This document shows, piece after piece, positions 53,505 through 61,860 of a stretch of 64,000 nucleotides of DNA. Under the pieces are notes generated by a model. The model ran no database searches and was not told the origin of the DNA. It saw nothing but the letters and a program-made list of their open reading frames with translations. Source of the stretch: Frondihabitans sp. PAMC 28766 (GTDB lineage: Bacteria; Actinomycetota; Actinomycetes; Actinomycetales; Microbacteriaceae); contig NZ_CP014513.1 of the NCBI RefSeq assembly GCF_001577365.1, positions 682,001 to 746,000 on the forward strand. The letters run 5' to 3'. The translations under genes were made by a program, and so were the position numbers. Positions within the stretch are counted from its first letter, which is position 1, and each line of letters starts with the position of its first letter.

Positions 53505-54203
53505 GGCGGGCCAGGTGATTACGATTGCGCGTCCGACGACATCGGAGATGGGTACGAACGGCTGAGGTACGTCCTTTTCGATGTAGTGGGCGGCGGAGTC
53601 GTCGGAGTTGAAACGGTTGTCGCCGAGCACCCACAGGTCGCCCTTCGGGACCGTCACTGAGTAGGTGTATCGGTCGGCTGGCTCGCCCGGGGTGACGTTG
53701 ATGTAGGGCTCCTTGATGGGGACACCGTTGACTTCGAGCCGGCCTGCGGAGTTGCAGCAGGTGACTTTGTCGCCGGGCAAGCCGATGACGCGTTTGACGA
53801 GGTGGTTGTCGCTGTCTTCCGTTCCGAGACCTATGGCCGTGAGTCCGTTTCGGATGGCTCCGACGACCGGGTTCGTCGAGCCCGTGGCCTGCATCGTGTC
53901 GTCGGCTCCGAGCCATCCGCCGGGGTCGGTGAAGACGATGACGTCGCCGCGTTGGAGCGGAGTGACCTTGGGGACGAGTTCGTCGACGATGATCCTGTCG
54001 TTGATCTCGAGTGTGTTCGTCATCGACGGTGATGGGATGTAAAAGGAGCGGAAGAGGAATGTTTTGATCAAGAACGAGATCAGGATCGCCCCGAGCAAGA
54101 TGATCAGGATGTCGCGGACGAAGCGGGCCGTGCCGTGGCGCCGCGGCTTGCGCGATCGATGCGTGGACTCGGGAGCGGCCGTGTCAGTAATGGATTCCCC
54201 CAT
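53442..54203 (-). CDS. lepB: Signal peptidase I
   Basis: 253 residues from ATG 54203. N-terminal membrane anchor (ILIILLGAILISFLIKTFLF), Box B with catalytic Ser (YIPSPSMTNTLEINDRIIV), Box D with Lys (NHLVKRVIGLPGDKV) and Box E (GDLWVLGDNRFNSDDSAAH). The Ser/Lys pair is intact, so it should cleave exported preproteins. The extended frame to 54371 reads through an upstream intergenic stretch. It faces an ECF sigma gene across an 85-bp gap. Confidence 0.93.
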   Translation of the reverse strand: MGESITDTAAPESTHRSRKPRRHGTARFVRDILIILLGAILISFLIKTFLFRSFYIPSPSMTNTLEINDRIIVDELVPKVTPLQRGDVIVFTDPGGWLGADDTMQATGSTNPVVGAIRNGLTAIGLGTEDSDNHLVKRVIGLPGDKVTCCNSAGRLEVNGVPIKEPYINVTPGEPADRYTYSVTVPKGDLWVLGDNRFNSDDSAAHYIEKDVPQPFVPISDVVGRAIVITWPASHWGTLSNYPTVFRGTDPEQ

Positions 54204-54224
54204 GGGGCGGAGCGTAGGCGATCT

Positions 54225-54257
54225 CGTCTCGAATAAAGTTTGCGAGCGTCTGAGACG
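54225..54257. promoter_or_regulatory. Inverted repeat between lepB and the ECF sigma gene
   Basis: CGTCTC (54225-54230) and GAGACG (54252-54257), each with GAAT on one side, form an inverted repeat in the 85-bp divergent gap. It is placed to control either promoter. Only six bases per arm, so modest evidence. Confidence 0.45.
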
Positions 54258-54288
54258 AATCGCATTCTCCTGACACCTTCTCATTGAG

Positions 54289-54822
54289 GTGATCACTATC
54301 AGTCCCGCTACCCCTAAGACGGACCTCGACTTTCTCGAGTCCTGCCAACGAGGCGACGTCCGCGCGTTCACGCACTTGTACGAGCGTCACGCCTCCGTGG
54401 TGATGCGCTACGCCTGGTCTCGACTCGGCGATCGCTCCCAAGCCGAAGAGATACTTCAGGAGACGTTCCTCACCGCCTGGAGCAAGATTGGCTCTTCGCG
54501 GATCGTCGATCAGTCTCTGCTGCCGTGGATCCTCGCCATCTGCGGAAATCACGTCCGCAATCAGGCCCGCCGCAACGCAAAAAGCCTCACCGTCCCTCTC
54601 ACGGACCAGGACGCCCCAAGCCGGGCGACCGTCGGTTTCTCAGCGATCGAGGACGCCCTGGAGCAACTATCACCACTCGATCGCCAGATCTGCGAGCTGT
54701 GCCTCGGCGAAGGCCTCACTTACCAGGAGGCCGCGGATCAGATACAGGCGACGCCGGCCTCGATCCGCAACCGCCTTCACCGAGCCCGGGCGATTCTTCG
54801 CGCCGCCCTCACGAACGACTGA
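54289..54822 (+). CDS. ECF RNA polymerase sigma factor
   Basis: 177 residues from GTG 54289 with TGAGG just upstream. Region 2 (AFTHLYERHASVVMRYAWSRLGDRSQAEEILQETFLTAW) and region 4 (LSPLDRQICELCLGEGLTYQEAADQIQATPASIRNRLHRARAIL) are intact. The membrane-anchored gene directly downstream is probably its anti-sigma or a regulated target. Distinct from the Asp23-linked sigma factor. Confidence 0.9.
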   Translation: MITISPATPKTDLDFLESCQRGDVRAFTHLYERHASVVMRYAWSRLGDRSQAEEILQETFLTAWSKIGSSRIVDQSLLPWILAICGNHVRNQARRNAKSLTVPLTDQDAPSRATVGFSAIEDALEQLSPLDRQICELCLGEGLTYQEAADQIQATPASIRNRLHRARAILRAALTND

Positions 54823-54839
54823 TTCTTCAAGGAGATCTC

Positions 54840-55553
54840 ATGAGCAACACCGACCCCTGGACGTCAGACACCGCCATTGCGGAAAGCGTGGACAAAGTCG
54901 GCCGAACCGTGTTCAGTAAAGTCCGGCCCCGTCGCCGGGCTCGCCGAAGCGTCATCGGCATCGGAGCCGTCCTTGCGGGCTTTGGCCTCTTCGCCGGCGG
55001 CATTGCCTTTGGTGCGGAAGCGAACGCTGGCGCCGCGGCACCGACTTCCTTCGGAACGCCTCTCGCGGTGCCGAAGAATCTGGCGCTTTCTGTCGCTTGT
55101 TACCCGGTGGCACGCTCGGACCAATCCGATGCGCTGACGACTCAACAGTTCACAAGCACAAGCCCAGCAATGTTGGCTCAGGCGAAGGCCGACCCGGCGG
55201 AGACGTGCCGATCTTCGCTTCACACCTATTTGGCGATCGAACAGTTCGGCCTCGCCATTCCGAAGGAGCATGCCGCCGGTCACGACTGCGGCATCGTCAA
55301 TATCACCGGTGAAGCCCCGTTCTACTTCACGTACAAGATCGTCCAAGGACTTCCGCAGATGAGCGGCGGCTTCACGCCGCGCGCCAGCTCCAGGGCCGCG
55401 GACTGCGTCACCGTCTCACTTCCCCCCGTCCCGCTGACAACCAGCATGCTCACTGCCTGCAAAGTCGACCCACAGCACGCCATCGTCTACGTCCTCGACG
55501 GCGCCAGTGGGGCCGCGACCTGCGCAAAGAACGGCTACACCCTCTGGGACTGA
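54840..55553 (+). CDS. Membrane-anchored protein following the ECF sigma gene
   Basis: 237 residues from ATG 54840 (CAAGGAG upstream). N-terminal cytosolic part of about 35 residues (TAIAESVDKVGRTVFSKVRPRRRARR), one membrane helix (SVIGIGAVLAGFGLFAGGIAFG) and an extracytoplasmic domain containing five to six cysteines. The order sigma gene then one-helix protein is typical of anti-sigma partners, but no zinc-binding HxxxCxxC is seen, so the role remains open. Confidence 0.7.
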   Translation: MSNTDPWTSDTAIAESVDKVGRTVFSKVRPRRRARRSVIGIGAVLAGFGLFAGGIAFGAEANAGAAAPTSFGTPLAVPKNLALSVACYPVARSDQSDALTTQQFTSTSPAMLAQAKADPAETCRSSLHTYLAIEQFGLAIPKEHAAGHDCGIVNITGEAPFYFTYKIVQGLPQMSGGFTPRASSRAADCVTVSLPPVPLTTSMLTACKVDPQHAIVYVLDGASGAATCAKNGYTLWD

Positions 55554-55687
55554 ACCGGGACCTGCCGGCTGAAGACGACGGGACCAAATCCGAAGCGGTC
55601 AATTCAACCCTCACATTGCACGATCGTCGGAGACGAAGCATGCACGTCACGTTCAATCACGACCACGCGTACGCCGCGATCAATCCT

Positions 55688-56245
55688 TCAGCCCTCGCGC
55701 TCGAGGCCGGACAAATACGCACCCAGAATCGCGGCCGCGTCGAACGTGGCCGCGCGCGCCGTCCCGTACATCAGGAGCGCGTCAACGAGCGCGACGAGAT
55801 CCCGAGCATGAAGTGACGAATCGACTACATGCAGCGCGTGAAGCACTCCTTCGGCCGCTTGCACGAGAAGCTGCCTGACCGGAGCTTGCTCGGTGAGAGC
55901 GGCACGCATGCCGTCGTCGTCGCGCAGCTCGAACAGGAGTGCGAAACGGACTGCTTGCGCGTCGTCCCGCTTCGAGAGGTGCTCGAGGAAGCCGACGGCC
56001 ACACGCGTCGCTTCGTCCGGTGTCAGGCTGGACGGAAACGCGAGACCCTCGAGATCCTGCTGGGTGTAGTCGGCGAGCCGATCTACGACGAGAGCTGTGA
56101 GATCGCGGCGTGTCTTTGCGTAGTAGGTCGTCGAACCGGGCGGCAAGTCGGCTTCGGTGTCGACGCCGCGGTGCGTCAGGGCACGGACGCCATTTCGAGC
56201 GATCAAGCGAACGCCGGCATCCCCGATGTCATCTCGTCGCGTCAT
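55688..56245 (-). CDS. TetR/AcrR-family regulator
   Basis: 185 residues from ATG 56245 (GGAAGGAGCGAC upstream). HTH: DIGDAGVRLIARNGVRALTHRGVDTEADLPPGSTTYYAKTRRDL. The C-terminal domain is TetR_C type. The operators between it and the divergent NAD(P)-binding protein suggest it controls that gene and itself. Confidence 0.85.
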   Translation of the reverse strand: MTRRDDIGDAGVRLIARNGVRALTHRGVDTEADLPPGSTTYYAKTRRDLTALVVDRLADYTQQDLEGLAFPSSLTPDEATRVAVGFLEHLSKRDDAQAVRFALLFELRDDDGMRAALTEQAPVRQLLVQAAEGVLHALHVVDSSLHARDLVALVDALLMYGTARAATFDAAAILGAYLSGLEREG

Positions 56246-56266
56246 GTCGCTCCTTCCGGCTTCAGC

Positions 56267-56299
56267 CTCTACAATCCTAGAGTCTCTACTTTTGTAGAG
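56267..56299. promoter_or_regulatory. Two tandem CTCTAC-N4-GTAGAG-type operators
   Basis: CTCTAC-AATC-CTAGAG (56267-56282) and CTCTAC-TTTT-GTAGAG (56284-56299) are adjacent 16-bp palindromes, 17 bp start to start. The second is perfect. Centred between the TetR gene start (56245) and the 56326 gene. Confidence 0.85.
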
Positions 56300-56325
56300 T
56301 TCTGATTCCTGCGGGAGGGCATGCT

Positions 56326-57057
56326 GTGAAGGTCGTTGTGGTGGGCGGAGGGGTCTCGGGGAGAGCAATTCGGGATGCCCTGATGGAGCGTGGAGCAAGC
56401 GTCGAGTTGCTGTCGCGGTCGACAGGATTCGATGTCCTCCGGGACGATGCTGCCGCTCGGATCGATGGCGCGGATGCCGTCGTGGAGGCCACGGGGCGCT
56501 TCACGACGAGCCGAAAGCGCGCCACTGCGTTCTTCACGGGTTCCACTCGTGCCATCTCGGCGGCCGCACGGGCCGCCGACGCAAAACACGTCCTCTTGTC
56601 GATCGTGAATTGTGAGTTGCCCGAAGTGCAGGGCTACGGGTACTTCGCCGGCAAAGCTGCTCAGGAGCGCCTGGCGCGCGCGGTGAGCACAGATATAGCG
56701 ATCGTGCGAACGACGCAATGGTTCGAATTCGCCCAGCAGACCCTCGAGCGGATGGGAGCAGGCCCGATTGCGCTGGTTCCGCGAATGCTCATCCAACCAG
56801 TCGCCCTGAATGCGGTCGCCCAAGTCGTTGCTGACGTCGCCGTGGGTCGACGAGGTGGAGGCATGATCGACCTCTCTGGCCCGGAACGGATCACCTTGGG
56901 TGAGATGGCGAGACGAGTCCGCCCCACGAGACGCATTCGTCTGCCTCTAGCACTACCGGGCGCGACATGGAATGCAATCAACGAAGGAGCTCTGCTCCCC
57001 GCTGACAACGTCGAGAAAGTCGGTCCGGCTTTCGCAGAATGGCTCCGGACATCCTGA
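56326..57057 (+). CDS. NAD(P)-binding protein, atypical SDR/NmrA-like
   Basis: 243 residues from GTG 56326. The Rossmann motif KVVVVGGGVSGRAIRDALMERGASVELL opens the protein; the later segments (VEATGRFTTS, KHVLLSIVNC, YFAGKAAQE, IAIVRTTQWFEF) follow the SDR_a5/NmrA pattern, with Y-x(3)-K-like YFAGK. It probably reduces a quinone or flavonoid-type substrate or acts as a redox sensor. Divergent from its TetR regulator. Confidence 0.82.
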   Translation: MKVVVVGGGVSGRAIRDALMERGASVELLSRSTGFDVLRDDAAARIDGADAVVEATGRFTTSRKRATAFFTGSTRAISAAARAADAKHVLLSIVNCELPEVQGYGYFAGKAAQERLARAVSTDIAIVRTTQWFEFAQQTLERMGAGPIALVPRMLIQPVALNAVAQVVADVAVGRRGGGMIDLSGPERITLGEMARRVRPTRRIRLPLALPGATWNAINEGALLPADNVEKVGPAFAEWLRTS

Positions 57058-57070
57058 CGAGGCAGGCACA

Positions 57071-57280
57071 TTGACCGAACCTTGGGTTCTTGCGGTGGTT
57101 GCAACACCTGATGGATGGTGTGCTGTGGCGACGTATTCACTTCGTGTTCGACCTGATTTGCTCCAGCTGTTCTGGGCGAGGATGCAGGCGGGTGATTTCA
57201 TCACCGACGCGGTCCTGCCGTTGGACGTGAATAGGACGACGGGAACGCGGATCCTCATGGCCGCGGGCGGAGTGCCCTAG
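57071..57280 (+). pseudogene. IS30-family transposase N-terminal remnant
   Basis: A short frame reads LLQLFWARMQAGDFITDAVLPLDVNRTTGTRILMAAGGV, which looks like the helix-turn-helix entry segment of actinobacterial IS30 transposases (R-x-FW-x-R-I/M-x-x-G-x-x-x-x-x-A-A-x-x-V-G-V-x-x-x-T-G). It ends abruptly; no DDE domain follows. The match is to a general pattern. Confidence 0.5.
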
Positions 57281-57302
57281 ACAGGGGCTCAGCCGCATGG
57301 GA

Positions 57303-57334
57303 GGAGACTCCATCCCGTTTGGGAAGGAGTCTCC
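57303..57334. repeat. Strong hairpin 3' of the IS30 remnant
   Basis: GGAGACTCC (57303-57311), then A, TCCC, GTTT loop, GGGA, A, GGAGTCTCC (57326-57334): a 9-bp perfect stem, one A-A mismatch, and a 4-bp inner stem. It could be a terminator without a U-tract, or an insertion-element end. Confidence 0.7.
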
Positions 57335-57502
57335 GTGAACAGGGGAACCCGCGTCGTTCATCGACGTGCGGGTCGGGGCGTGTCGAGCGCGGGTGGTCAA
57401 ACCCGCGCTTGAATGGACGCGCCGGTGCACATCCGGCGCGTACTTGCTGCCGACGGCCGCAACCGTATACACATCCCTACCGCTACCGGTACGCTTGTGT
57501 AC

Positions 57503-58146
57503 ATGCCCGAAGAGAGCGTTGCCGAGTTCGCCAAGCGTGAGGAAGTGTCCCCTCGTCGCGTGCGCGCGCTCATCGAGCAAGGCGCCATCCCGGCCCGCCA
57601 GGTGGTAGGCAGTGGCTCATCGACCAGTCCTCCGCGCACCGCCCCGCAGCCTCCCGCCCGCTAGCCGACCGGATGCGCGCGAACCTCCTCGCGATCCTCT
57701 CCGGAGATGCCCCTCAAGGGCTTTCGGCATCCGAACGCGCACGCCTCCGCCGCTACCGCAACGAACTCATGCACAGCCCCGATCCGGACCGCATCCTTGG
57801 TGCCTGGGTCCGCGAGCAGGCGCCTCTGAAGCTCCAGGTCGCTGCCAGCGACCTCGCCGATCTCGCCGCCGACGAACGCATCGTCAAGTCCGGATTCAGC
57901 GATCCGCGCGCCGAGATCGCCGCTGCGGGCCAGCTCGAAGCCCGCGTCGCCAAGGATGACGCCGACGCGATCCGCCGCGAATACCTGCTCCGCCCATCCG
58001 AGAGGCCCAACGTCCTCCTGCACCTCGCCGACGAGAAACCACCGTCACCCCTGCCCCTCGGGCTACTCCTCGTAGACCTCGCGCAACATGACGGCGTCCG
58101 CGAACGATCCCGCGTAGCCGAACTCCTCCGAAAGGTCGACGCCTGA
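57503..58146 (+). pseudogene. HTH-domain antitoxin-like protein, one frameshift
   Basis: ATG 57503 begins MPEESVAEFAKREEVSPRRVRALIEQGAIPARQV, an excisionase/HTH-type start, then changes frame; the rest (RQWLIDQSS..., then from 57673 MRANLLAILSGDAPQGLSASERARLRRYRNELMHS... to LRKVDA) continues one frame over. One extra G in the GG near 57605 repairs it to about 214 residues. It precedes a decayed AbiEii-like nucleotidyltransferase gene, the order of a type IV toxin-antitoxin pair. Repeats GTATACACA/TTGTGTAC flank the start. Confidence 0.65.
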
Positions 58147-58163
58147 CCATCACCGCCCCAGCC

Positions 58164-58691
58164 ATGACTCCCGCCCAGGCCGAGGCGTGGCACGCGCTCT
58201 TCGAGGTCCACAAGGCGCACCCGGAGGGCCGGGCGCTCGTCCGTCCACTCGCTCTGCTGGGAGCGCGAGGCGAACCCGCCCCGGCCCACACAGGACGCGG
58301 ACGCCGTCCTCGACATCCGTGCCCAGCTGACCATGCTCTTCGACTTCACCACGACCCTCACCGACCTCGGCTACAAGTCCGCAGGCGAGTCGCCGTCGCG
58401 GGAGTCACCGGGACCGTCATTCGGCCAACGCTTCAGGGGGCCATCATCGCGAAGGCGTCCGCAATGCTGATCGGCGAGGGCGCCAAGGCAGACCGCCACT
58501 TCAACGACCTGTCGATCCTCGCCTCCGTCGTCACCCGAGGCGACCGAGTCGGGGAAAACGTCACCAGAAACGAGGTGGCCAGGGTCCGGGCCGCGTTCGC
58601 ACTGATTTTCGCCCGCCCGCCTCTGCATCTCAGCGTCGGCGTGGACGCGGAGACGATCGAGATCGTCCGGGATCAGTTCGTCCTGGAATGA
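58164..58691 (+). pseudogene. AbiEii-like nucleotidyltransferase toxin, degraded
   Basis: The N-terminal MTPAQAEAWHALFEVHKAHPEG and the C-terminal block VAGVTGTVIRPTLQGAIIAKASAMLIGEGAKADRHFNDLSILASVV to LE are in one frame. The catalytic piece PTQDADAVLDIRAQL, with its DxD metal-binding pair, is in another frame, and the segment between it and the C-terminal block is missing. So it has both frameshifts and deletions, unlike the single-base defects elsewhere, and is truly dead. Pairs with the antitoxin-like gene upstream. Confidence 0.68.
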
Positions 58692-58935
58692 GAGCAGGAG
58701 GCCGGTGTGTCGGGGATGGGAGAGCCCCGCGCCTTGCCTAGGCGGCGCCTTGCTGCGACCTCTACAGCGCGTCTGCCGCGCGCACGGGCCGGGACCCTGG
58801 CTGGGTTGCGAAGGCAATCGTCGCCCCGCATCACCTATTTCATGAAAGAGGGACTGCTTTCGAATCCGTTGATCGTGTCCAGGGCGAAAGCCGGACCTCT
58901 CGCGTGCGGCACCGCAGGCGCCCGCATGGGAACCT

Positions 58936-59415
58936 CTAGCGTGCGTCGTCTACTGAGGCGCCGTCAACTCCTGCCCATTCGCGCAAGGTGTTTCGACCCT
59001 CAAGCGCATGCTCGGTAAATTCGGAGAAGGCTCCTCCGCCGGCGTTTAATACGGTGACCGGCGTTGAGTGCTCCCGCCCGCGAGGGTCAGTCCACCTCAC
59101 AATCGGCCAGGGCGTAATCGACGTGATCGACTTGCGAGGAACAGTTCGTGACCACAACTGGCCGTGAACAACCATCTCGTCCTGACGAAGAACGACGCGT
59201 GACCGAGGAATGCGGATCGCCGCCACGATTCCGAATAGCGCGGCTAAGGCTCCTAAGCCGAACGAGGGCCAGCCCGGGGAGGTCCAGGTTCCCTGCCACA
59301 TGATGAACCCTCCAACGAGCGCTATGAGGACACCGACTCCGACACCAAGCCGTCTGCTGAGCCGCAGCTGCTGGATGATGATGTCTGGGGTGGAGTCGTG
59401 ATTTTCCGAGTTCAC
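58936..59415 (-). CDS. Membrane protein with two helices and a PH-like C-terminal domain
   Basis: 159 residues. Two membrane helices near residues 24-42 and 50-67 (VGVGVLIALVGGFIMWQGTW / LGALAALFGIVAAIRI) are followed by a beta-rich region (VVLRQDEMVVHGQLWSRTVPRKSITSITPWPIVRW) like bacterial PH-like domains. No partner gene evident. The 244-bp gap to the left (58692-58935) holds nothing I can recognise. Confidence 0.62.
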   Translation of the reverse strand: MNSENHDSTPDIIIQQLRLSRRLGVGVGVLIALVGGFIMWQGTWTSPGWPSFGLGALAALFGIVAAIRIPRSRVVLRQDEMVVHGQLWSRTVPRKSITSITPWPIVRWTDPRGREHSTPVTVLNAGGGAFSEFTEHALEGRNTLREWAGVDGASVDDAR

Positions 59416-59621
59416 GCCTGCTAGGTAACTCCCGCGTCGACGAGCATGTCAAAGTCTCGGTGGGGAACCCGCAACGTTCGCCTTGGCAGGCGACCGCAGG
59501 GGAAGCGCCTGCCGGGCGTCCAGATCAGGGGTTGGGCCTGGTCTCGTCAAATCGCTCAGGGCGTGTGGACCAACTACCCCCTTGGGGGCTCGCGCCGAGT
59601 GCGGGGTGAGAAGCTGGCATC

Positions 59622-60155
59622 ATGACCGGCGTCGACTCCATTCTTGTTCCACTGATAAGAGGCACGTTCTATCGCGCGATTGATCCGAGCTTCCGCGAGT
59701 TCGCGATCGCAGGATCGCGTTTGGCGGGGCGCTATTCGCGGGCGAACGAGCCAACGCTGTATCTGAGCTCCTCCGTCGATGGCGTCGAGGCGGCCATGGT
59801 CGCTCACAAGGATGCGCGGTCGGTGGCGCTGGAGATCGTTGAGATCGACGTCGAGGCGTCGGGCATCGTGGATCTTCGCAATGCGACTGCACTGGAGGCT
59901 GTCGGAATCGACATCGCTGACGCGGTCGCGCCCTGGCAGGACATCGTTGCCACGGGAGGCACTCCGAAGTCCTGGAAGGTTCGCGACCGCCTTCGCGAGG
60001 TCGGCGCAAACGGTCTGATTGACCCCTCTCGAAAGCGCCCAGGGCTTTGGCACTTGGTGCTGTTTCGTTGGAACCAGGCCGGCGCGCCAATTGTTCGACT
60101 GGGCGAGGCCCTTTCGCCGAAGCAGACTAACGCGGGGATACGAAGTCGGTCTTGA
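59622..60155 (+). CDS. RES-domain protein (NAD+ phosphorylase toxin-like)
   Basis: 177 residues. RES signatures are visible: an Arg-Tyr-type entry (FYRAIDPSFREFAIAGSRLAGRYSRANEPTLYLSSSVDGVEAA), then later VRDRLREVGANGLIDPSRKRPGLWHLVLF, which contains the conserved GANGL(I/L)xPSxR...LVLF segment with its Ser. In other species RES proteins degrade NAD+ and are paired with a Xre-type antitoxin; no antitoxin gene is adjacent here, so it may be an orphan. The 206-bp gap before it shows no gene. Confidence 0.7.
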   Translation: MTGVDSILVPLIRGTFYRAIDPSFREFAIAGSRLAGRYSRANEPTLYLSSSVDGVEAAMVAHKDARSVALEIVEIDVEASGIVDLRNATALEAVGIDIADAVAPWQDIVATGGTPKSWKVRDRLREVGANGLIDPSRKRPGLWHLVLFRWNQAGAPIVRLGEALSPKQTNAGIRSRS

Positions 60156-60258
60156 TGCGGAGTAATGCGACAGCGAGGCTGATCGCGGCGTGGAAGTGGC
60201 GCGAGAGCTTGTCCGAGCGCATCGCGATGCCGCGCCACTGCTTGAGGCGGACGTCCAT
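60127..60258 (-). pseudogene. IS5-family transposase C-terminal remnant
   Basis: A minus-strand segment reads RLKQWRGIAMRSDKLSRHFHAAISLAVALLRIKTDF and stops at 60127-60129. This is the terminal segment of IS5-type transposases (R-L-K-Q-W-R-G-I-A-x-R-x-D-K). Only the last 40 codons remain. Confidence 0.72.
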
Positions 60259-60290
60259 CGTGCAACACAGACCGCGTCCGCCGGGAACCA

Positions 60291-60817
60291 TCACCGTGCG
60301 CCTTCCGGCTCTTTCACCGGCCGCACCCCGGGGAACGCTGAGCCTTCAGCTCGTTGCTGGTCGGGTCGCTGGCGAGGCGGCAGAGAGAGTTTTTCACTCC
60401 AGGAGCGGATCGCGCCGGCCTCGTCGCTGGTGAGGTGGTCGAAGAAGACCCGACCGACGCTCTCCTCGTGGACTCGCAGCGCGCCCTTCAACACCGTCTG
60501 ACCGTGGAGGCTGAGAGTCACGGCGGTCCGACGCCCCGGAGCACCTTCTTCGCGTCGTTCGACCAGGTCGCGACCCTCCATCCGGGTCAGCAGGTGCGAC
60601 ACGCGGCTCTTCTCCAGTGCAGAGCCCCTGCGAGGTCTCCAACGCGGAGAGTCGAGCCCGGTGCGTTCCCGAGGGTCCGAAGGACGCTGAACTCGGCCTT
60701 GGAGATTCCAGCCTCGGATTGCAGGGCACTGTCGATATCGGCCGTGACAACACGTTGCGCCTCCATCCACGCGTGCCACAGATCCCAATCGGAGGACGAG
60801 AGGGGAAGGCGCGTCAT
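60291..60817 (-). pseudogene. MarR-family regulator, one frameshift
   Basis: From ATG 60817 the frame reads a MarR N-terminal half (SDWDLWHAWMEAQRVVTADI, SALQSEAGISKAEFSVLRTLGNAPGSTLRVGDLAGAL) and then breaks. The winged-helix continuation (EKSRVSHLLTRMEGRDLVERREEGAPGRRTAVTLS, LHGQTVLKGALRVHEESV) is in the next frame to 60291. Adding one G to the GG in TGCACTGGAGAAG near 60613 restores HWEKSRVSHLL. About 176 residues after repair. Divergent from the FMN reductase gene with palindromic operators in between. Confidence 0.8.
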
Positions 60818-60840
60818 GTCTGCCAGCCTACGCTCGACAA

Positions 60841-60885
60841 GTTGACGCATCAACACTCTGAGCCATAGAGTTGATACATCAACTC
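60841..60885. promoter_or_regulatory. MarR-type operators between MarR and FMN reductase genes
   Basis: GAGTTGAT-AC-ATCAACTC (60868-60885) is an 18-bp perfect palindrome, and GTTGA-CGCA-TCAAC (60841-60854) is a second one, centres 29 bp apart. They occupy the divergent promoter region; typical MarR sites are palindromes of this kind. Confidence 0.85.
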
Positions 60886-60899
60886 TTGAAAGGCGCATC

Positions 60900-61481
60900 A
60901 TGACCCTTCGCATCGGCATCATCCTCGGCAGCAACCGACCTGGTCGACGCGGCGACTCGCTCGCCACCTGGGTCGTCGACGCCGCACGCAAGCACGGTGG
61001 TGCCGACTTCGAGCTCGTCGACATCGCAGACCACGACCTCGGCAACCTCGACGAGCCCGGCAACCCGACCTTCGGCCAGTACACACAGGAGCACACGAAG
61101 GAATGGTCTCGAGTCATCGACGGACTCGACGGCTTTGTGTTCGTCGTGCCCGAGTACAACCACTCGTTTCCCGGCGCGCTGAAGAACGCCATCGATTACG
61201 TCTATGGAGAGTGGAACGACAAGGCAGCCGGAATCGTCAGCTACGGAGGCTGGGCGGCCGGTGTCCGGGCCGCCGAAGCCCTACGACTCGTTCTGGCCGA
61301 AGTCCAGGTCGCGACCGTGAGGGCACAGCCCGCCGTCAACACGCACGCCGGATTTGGAGATGACGGCTACGAGCCCACCGCAGGGATTTCGGCCCTGGTC
61401 GACGTCATGCTCGACCAAGTGCTCTCCTGGGCCGGCGCCCTCCAGCGTGTTCGCGCGGAGAAGAAGACCGTCGCCGCCTAG
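60900..61481 (+). CDS. NADPH-dependent FMN reductase-family flavoprotein
   Basis: 193 residues. Flavodoxin-like phosphate-binding loop ILGSNRPGRRGDSLATWV near residue 8, and the PEYNHSFPGALKNAIDYVYGEWNDKAAGIVSYGGWAAG block near residues 83-120, as in NADPH:quinone/FMN reductases. Presumably reduces quinones or chromate-like oxidants. Likely controlled by the divergent MarR. Confidence 0.9.
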   Translation: MTLRIGIILGSNRPGRRGDSLATWVVDAARKHGGADFELVDIADHDLGNLDEPGNPTFGQYTQEHTKEWSRVIDGLDGFVFVVPEYNHSFPGALKNAIDYVYGEWNDKAAGIVSYGGWAAGVRAAEALRLVLAEVQVATVRAQPAVNTHAGFGDDGYEPTAGISALVDVMLDQVLSWAGALQRVRAEKKTVAA

Positions 61482-61577
61482 ACGGAAGTGGGACCCGAGT
61501 CGTTCTAGCAACATCTCGAGCTATCGCACGCGCTCATGGCGACAGTCACGCTTCAACAACCTCACGGCCGCCTAGGT

Positions 61578-61860
61578 CTTCGTTGCCGGCATCGACCGGG
61601 TCGACGGCTGGCCCGAAGTGCGAGAAGACCGATTTGCGGTGCCTGCCGAAGATCACTCCTTCGTCGACGACTTCACCTCTGCAGTTCCGGACTTGCGGTG
61701 GGTGTCGCCGTCCCGCCTCCAGCTGATTTCGTCTCCCGGGATGGCCGAGGGCGACTCCTGCTCATCAGCGACGCGGCCAGTGATGGCGCTCAACTGTGCT
61801 GGAGGACGCTCGACAACGCGTGGACGTCGGCAGCGCGAGTCGACGGGGGACGGCACCGAC
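61578..61860 (+). pseudogene. Remnant of a GH43-type glycosidase (C-terminal part)
   Basis: One frame reads FVAGIDRVDGWPEVREDRFAVPAEDHSFVDDFTSAVPDLRWVSP. Another, from about 61740, reads GRGRLLLISDAASDGAQLCWRTLDNAWTSAARVD. In family GH43 beta-xylosidases/arabinofuranosidases such blocks are close together in one chain, in the C-terminal sandwich. Frames differ, and neither start nor catalytic domain is present. The rest of the 61482-62201 gap has no gene I can support. Confidence 0.55.
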
